Part shown: piece after piece, positions 62,059 through 64,000 of the stretch
How positions within the stretch are numbered: position 1 is the first letter of the stretch
Layout of the letters: the number at the start of each line of letters is the position of its first letter
DNA from: Paenibacillus castaneae
Lineage (GTDB): Bacteria; Bacillota; Bacilli; Paenibacillales; Paenibacillaceae
DNA: 64,000 nucleotides
Direction: 5' to 3'
Assembly (NCBI RefSeq): GCF_002884445.1
Contig: NZ_KZ614144.1
Span: 5,506,712-5,570,711, forward strand
Notes under the pieces: model-generated
The model's input: the letters and a program-made list of their open reading frames with translations, nothing else
Told to the model about the DNA's origin: nothing
Databases searched by the model: none
Program-made: the position numbers and the translations under genes

Positions 62059-62547
62059 CTATCCGTTCAACAATAGCTCTTTCAATAACCGAATCTGCTT
62101 TCTTTCTCCTGCTATAACAACAGTCATATCCGCAGCCAACAGGTCATCCGGTCCTGGATTGATTTTCTGTTTCTTCTTCTCTACAATTGCAAGAATCGTG
62201 GCTCCCGTACGTTGGCGAACCTCTAATTCAGCGATGGATTTATTCACACATTTAAAATTCGATTCTATTTTGCACCATTCAATAACTAACTCATCAAGAG
62301 ACACTTCAATCGTTTCGAGCGCTTTAGGCTTATAACTCATTCCGCCAATAATAGATGCGATTTGTCTAGCTTCTTCATCCTCTAAGGTTACTTGGGAGAT
62401 CGTCTCATCCGGGTCGTCATCGTCGAAATGATAGATTTCTCTTCTACCATCATCATGGATAACAATAACCAATTTATCTCCTGATCTCGTATCCACCTGA
62501 AATTTTCTACCAATACCAGGCAGATCGGATTCTCTTATCGTACTCAT
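62059..62547 (-). CDS. khtT: K+/H+ antiporter regulatory subunit KhtT
   Basis: Protein of 162 aa. An N-terminal KhtT-like segment (about 1-65; [22 protein letters not shown]) is followed by a RCK-C/TrkA-C domain (about 75-160; [48 protein letters not shown]). In Bacillus, KhtT gates the KhtU antiporter and responds to c-di-AMP and pH; that ligand binding here is inferred from the family. It starts 22 nt after khtU on the same strand, so they form one operon. Confidence 0.9.
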   Translation of the reverse strand: MSTIRESDLPGIGRKFQVDTRSGDKLVIVIHDDGRREIYHFDDDDPDETISQVTLEDEEARQIASIIGGMSYKPKALETIEVSLDELVIEWCKIESNFKCVNKSIAELEVRQRTGATILAIVEKKKQKINPGPDDLLAADMTVVIAGERKQIRLLKELLLNG

Positions 62548-62568
62548 TTTTCAACATCCTCCGTTCTG

Positions 62569-63786
62569 TTATCCTACACTTTTATCTTTTTCTTTTGCTT
62601 TGCTCCATTTGAATATTTTATTTAAGCCAGCATATATAGGTTTTGATTCTTTTGTCAATAGCGGACCAAGAATAGCCAATATTAGAACATAGAGAGCGGA
62701 AAACGGTTTAAGCAGCGGCATTAACCCTGCAGCTATTCCTAAGTTGGCCACAATAATCGTAAATTCGCCTCGGGCCATCACCGTAAGCCCAATATTCGTA
62801 GATGCTTTATGGGAAAGTCCAGCATTTCTGCCCGCTATCATACCGGCTAGCAAATTTCCAATAATAGTTAGCAATACGGCTCCTATTGCTATCCATGCAG
62901 CATCGCCAAGAGTTAGAGGGTCAATGCTTAATCCAAAGCTAAAGAAAAATATAGCACCGAAGAAGTCACGGAATGGTATTACAAGATGTTCAATTCGCTT
63001 GCTATGCTCCGTTTCCGATAAGGCTAGACCGAACAGCAATGCGCCAATGGCTTCTGCGACATGCAAAGTTTCCGAGAAACCTGCAATGAAAAATAATGCG
63101 GAAAATACGACAATAATAAATATTTCGTTAGAGGTGATATTTAACAGCTTGTTTAATAACGGGGTTGCTTTTCGAGCAATTATAAAGAACAAAAGCATAT
63201 ATCCCATCGATATTCCTACAGAAACAATAATTCCTCCGATGGAAGTTGCTCCTCCAAGAAGCAGGCCTGACATGACGGAAAGAAATACAGCTAGAAAAAG
63301 ATCATCGAACAAAATCATGCCCAAGATCAGCTCTGTTTCTGAATTACCGGTACGTCGAAGATCAACTAATACTTTGGCTACGATTGCTGTAGAGGATACG
63401 GACAGCATACCAGCAATAATCAATGTTTCATATAGGGGAAAATTAACCAAAAATCCATAAGCTAAACCAATTACAAAATTTAATAGTACGTATATTGTAC
63501 CTCCAAATACAATATTACGACCCGATTTGACTAATTTAGAGACGGAAAACTCTAATCCTATATAAAATAATAGAAAGAGAACCCCGATTCGTCCTAGAAA
63601 TGATATTAATTCTTCGCTTTCAACAAACCTGAAATCAAATATGCCGATTGTTGGGGCATGCGGTCCTACTAACATTCCGAGAACGATTAAAAACGGTATG
63701 ATGGAAAACCTCATCTTACTGGCAATTACAGAAGCAATTGCAATTAATAATAAAGCTGTTCCTACTTCAAAGATCATGTGGTCCAT
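62569..63786 (-). CDS. khtU: K+/H+ antiporter membrane subunit KhtU
   Basis: Protein of 405 aa with about twelve membrane helices of the CPA2 Na+/H+ or K+/H+ exchanger family; SVSSTAIVAKVL and ILGMILFDDLFLAVFLSV (acidic ion-binding site) are conserved. It exports K+ under high-pH or alkali stress. A good promoter lies just upstream. In Bacillus subtilis the order is khtS-khtT-khtU; here khtU precedes khtT and no khtS is present. Confidence 0.9.
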   Translation of the reverse strand: MDHMIFEVGTALLLIAIASVIASKMRFSIIPFLIVLGMLVGPHAPTIGIFDFRFVESEELISFLGRIGVLFLLFYIGLEFSVSKLVKSGRNIVFGGTIYVLLNFVIGLAYGFLVNFPLYETLIIAGMLSVSSTAIVAKVLVDLRRTGNSETELILGMILFDDLFLAVFLSVMSGLLLGGATSIGGIIVSVGISMGYMLLFFIIARKATPLLNKLLNITSNEIFIIVVFSALFFIAGFSETLHVAEAIGALLFGLALSETEHSKRIEHLVIPFRDFFGAIFFFSFGLSIDPLTLGDAAWIAIGAVLLTIIGNLLAGMIAGRNAGLSHKASTNIGLTVMARGEFTIIVANLGIAAGLMPLLKPFSALYVLILAILGPLLTKESKPIYAGLNKIFKWSKAKEKDKSVG

Positions 63787-63830
63787 ACAATGTTTATCTC
63801 CCTCCCTATTTATTGTGGGCGATCACCTAT

Positions 63831-63859
63831 ATTATACAGAAAAACGCATAACCATCCAA
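63831..63859 (-). promoter_or_regulatory. Sigma-A promoter of khtUT
   Basis: TTGGAT (63859-63854), a 17-nt spacer and TATAAT (63836-63831) on the minus strand. The short leader (about 38 nt) leaves no room for a c-di-AMP riboswitch. The region from 63860 to the end has no recognised gene. Confidence 0.65.
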
Positions 63860-64000
63860 GGATAAAGACAGATAAAACCCAATAAAATCGCGGCTTTTTC
63901 GGAATTTGTTCATTAAATCTCTATGTTCAGTGGGTATTAATCATGCAGGAAATATGCATCGTGGAAATTGTTTAGTACATTTACCAAGAAAAGCTGTACA

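Noticed and set aside
63787-64000. Possible c-di-AMP (ydaO) riboswitch before the K+/H+ antiporter
   Set aside because: A clear promoter lies only about 45-70 bp before the start codon, so the leader is far too short.
1-64000. Insertion sequences, prophage, CRISPR, rRNA or tRNA genes
   Set aside because: No transposase, integrase, phage structural gene, regular repeat-spacer array or RNA gene was recognised on either strand.

Overview
The window looks like a chromosomal segment of a low-to-medium GC, endospore-forming Firmicute, most probably Paenibacillus or a close relative. The reasons are strong AGGAGG ribosome sites with frequent TTG and GTG starts, Rho-independent terminators after most genes, a YesM/YesN-type two-component pair beside oligosaccharide ABC permeases, HelD, CsaA, KhtTU and a CsbD-like protein behind a sigma-B-type promoter. 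This is inference from gene content. There is no rRNA, tRNA, CRISPR array, prophage or intact insertion sequence.

Layout. 1-3.2 kb: VOC and GNAT proteins, a decayed P-loop kinase gene, a SET-domain protein and a ChbG/YdjC-type deacetylase. 3.4-5.7 kb: an AraC regulator convergent with an orphan sugar-binding lipoprotein. 6.0-17.6 kb: a carbohydrate-uptake and degradation locus, all on the minus strand: TIM-barrel sugar isomerase, Gfo/Idh/MocA dehydrogenase, GH3 glycosidase, sensor kinase, AraC-type response regulator, two permeases and a binding lipoprotein. 17.8-25.4 kb: CsbD-like protein, tagA pseudogene, SDR, membrane glycosyltransferase, aldo/keto reductase, MarR plus an MFS drug exporter, and a YdeI-like protein. 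25.6-32.7 kb: membrane-anchored MCP, helD, MBL hydrolase, csaA and membrane proteins. 33-37.5 kb: YdcF-like protein, a repeat-bearing spacer and a heterodimeric ABC exporter. 37.6-44 kb: LysM-M14 peptidase, MTHFR-like protein, pyrE with a probable attenuator, a UDP-sugar pyrophosphorylase and a divergent LysR/ilvE pair. 44-54.5 kb: mostly housekeeping genes (map, thrC, DegV), hypothetical proteins and two ABC-transporter relics. 55-58 kb: a DUF4358-MBOAT-DHHW surface O-acetylation operon. 58-64 kb: DUF72, LacI, two methyltransferases (one fused to MerR) and the khtU-khtT K+/H+ antiporter pair.

The most informative signals lie outside the genes. (1) A two-box direct repeat with the core CGGAAAnTC...ATGnCGGA and a fixed 22-bp period sits about 80 bp upstream of three minus-strand start codons in the carbohydrate locus. 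It is the likely operator of the adjacent response regulator and defines a local regulon. (2) Two promoters with the 19-bp spacer typical of MerR activation, sharing a GTTAACGTwACG core, precede the MerR-methyltransferase fusion gene and the neighbouring stand-alone methyltransferase gene. (3) pyrE has its own consensus promoter, a leader of about 150 nt and an intrinsic terminator directly before its ribosome site. (4) Four decayed genes (P-loop kinase, tagA, an ABC ATPase N-terminus and an ABC permease C-terminus) show ongoing gene loss. (5) Two candidate small proteins lie in spacers that would otherwise be called empty.
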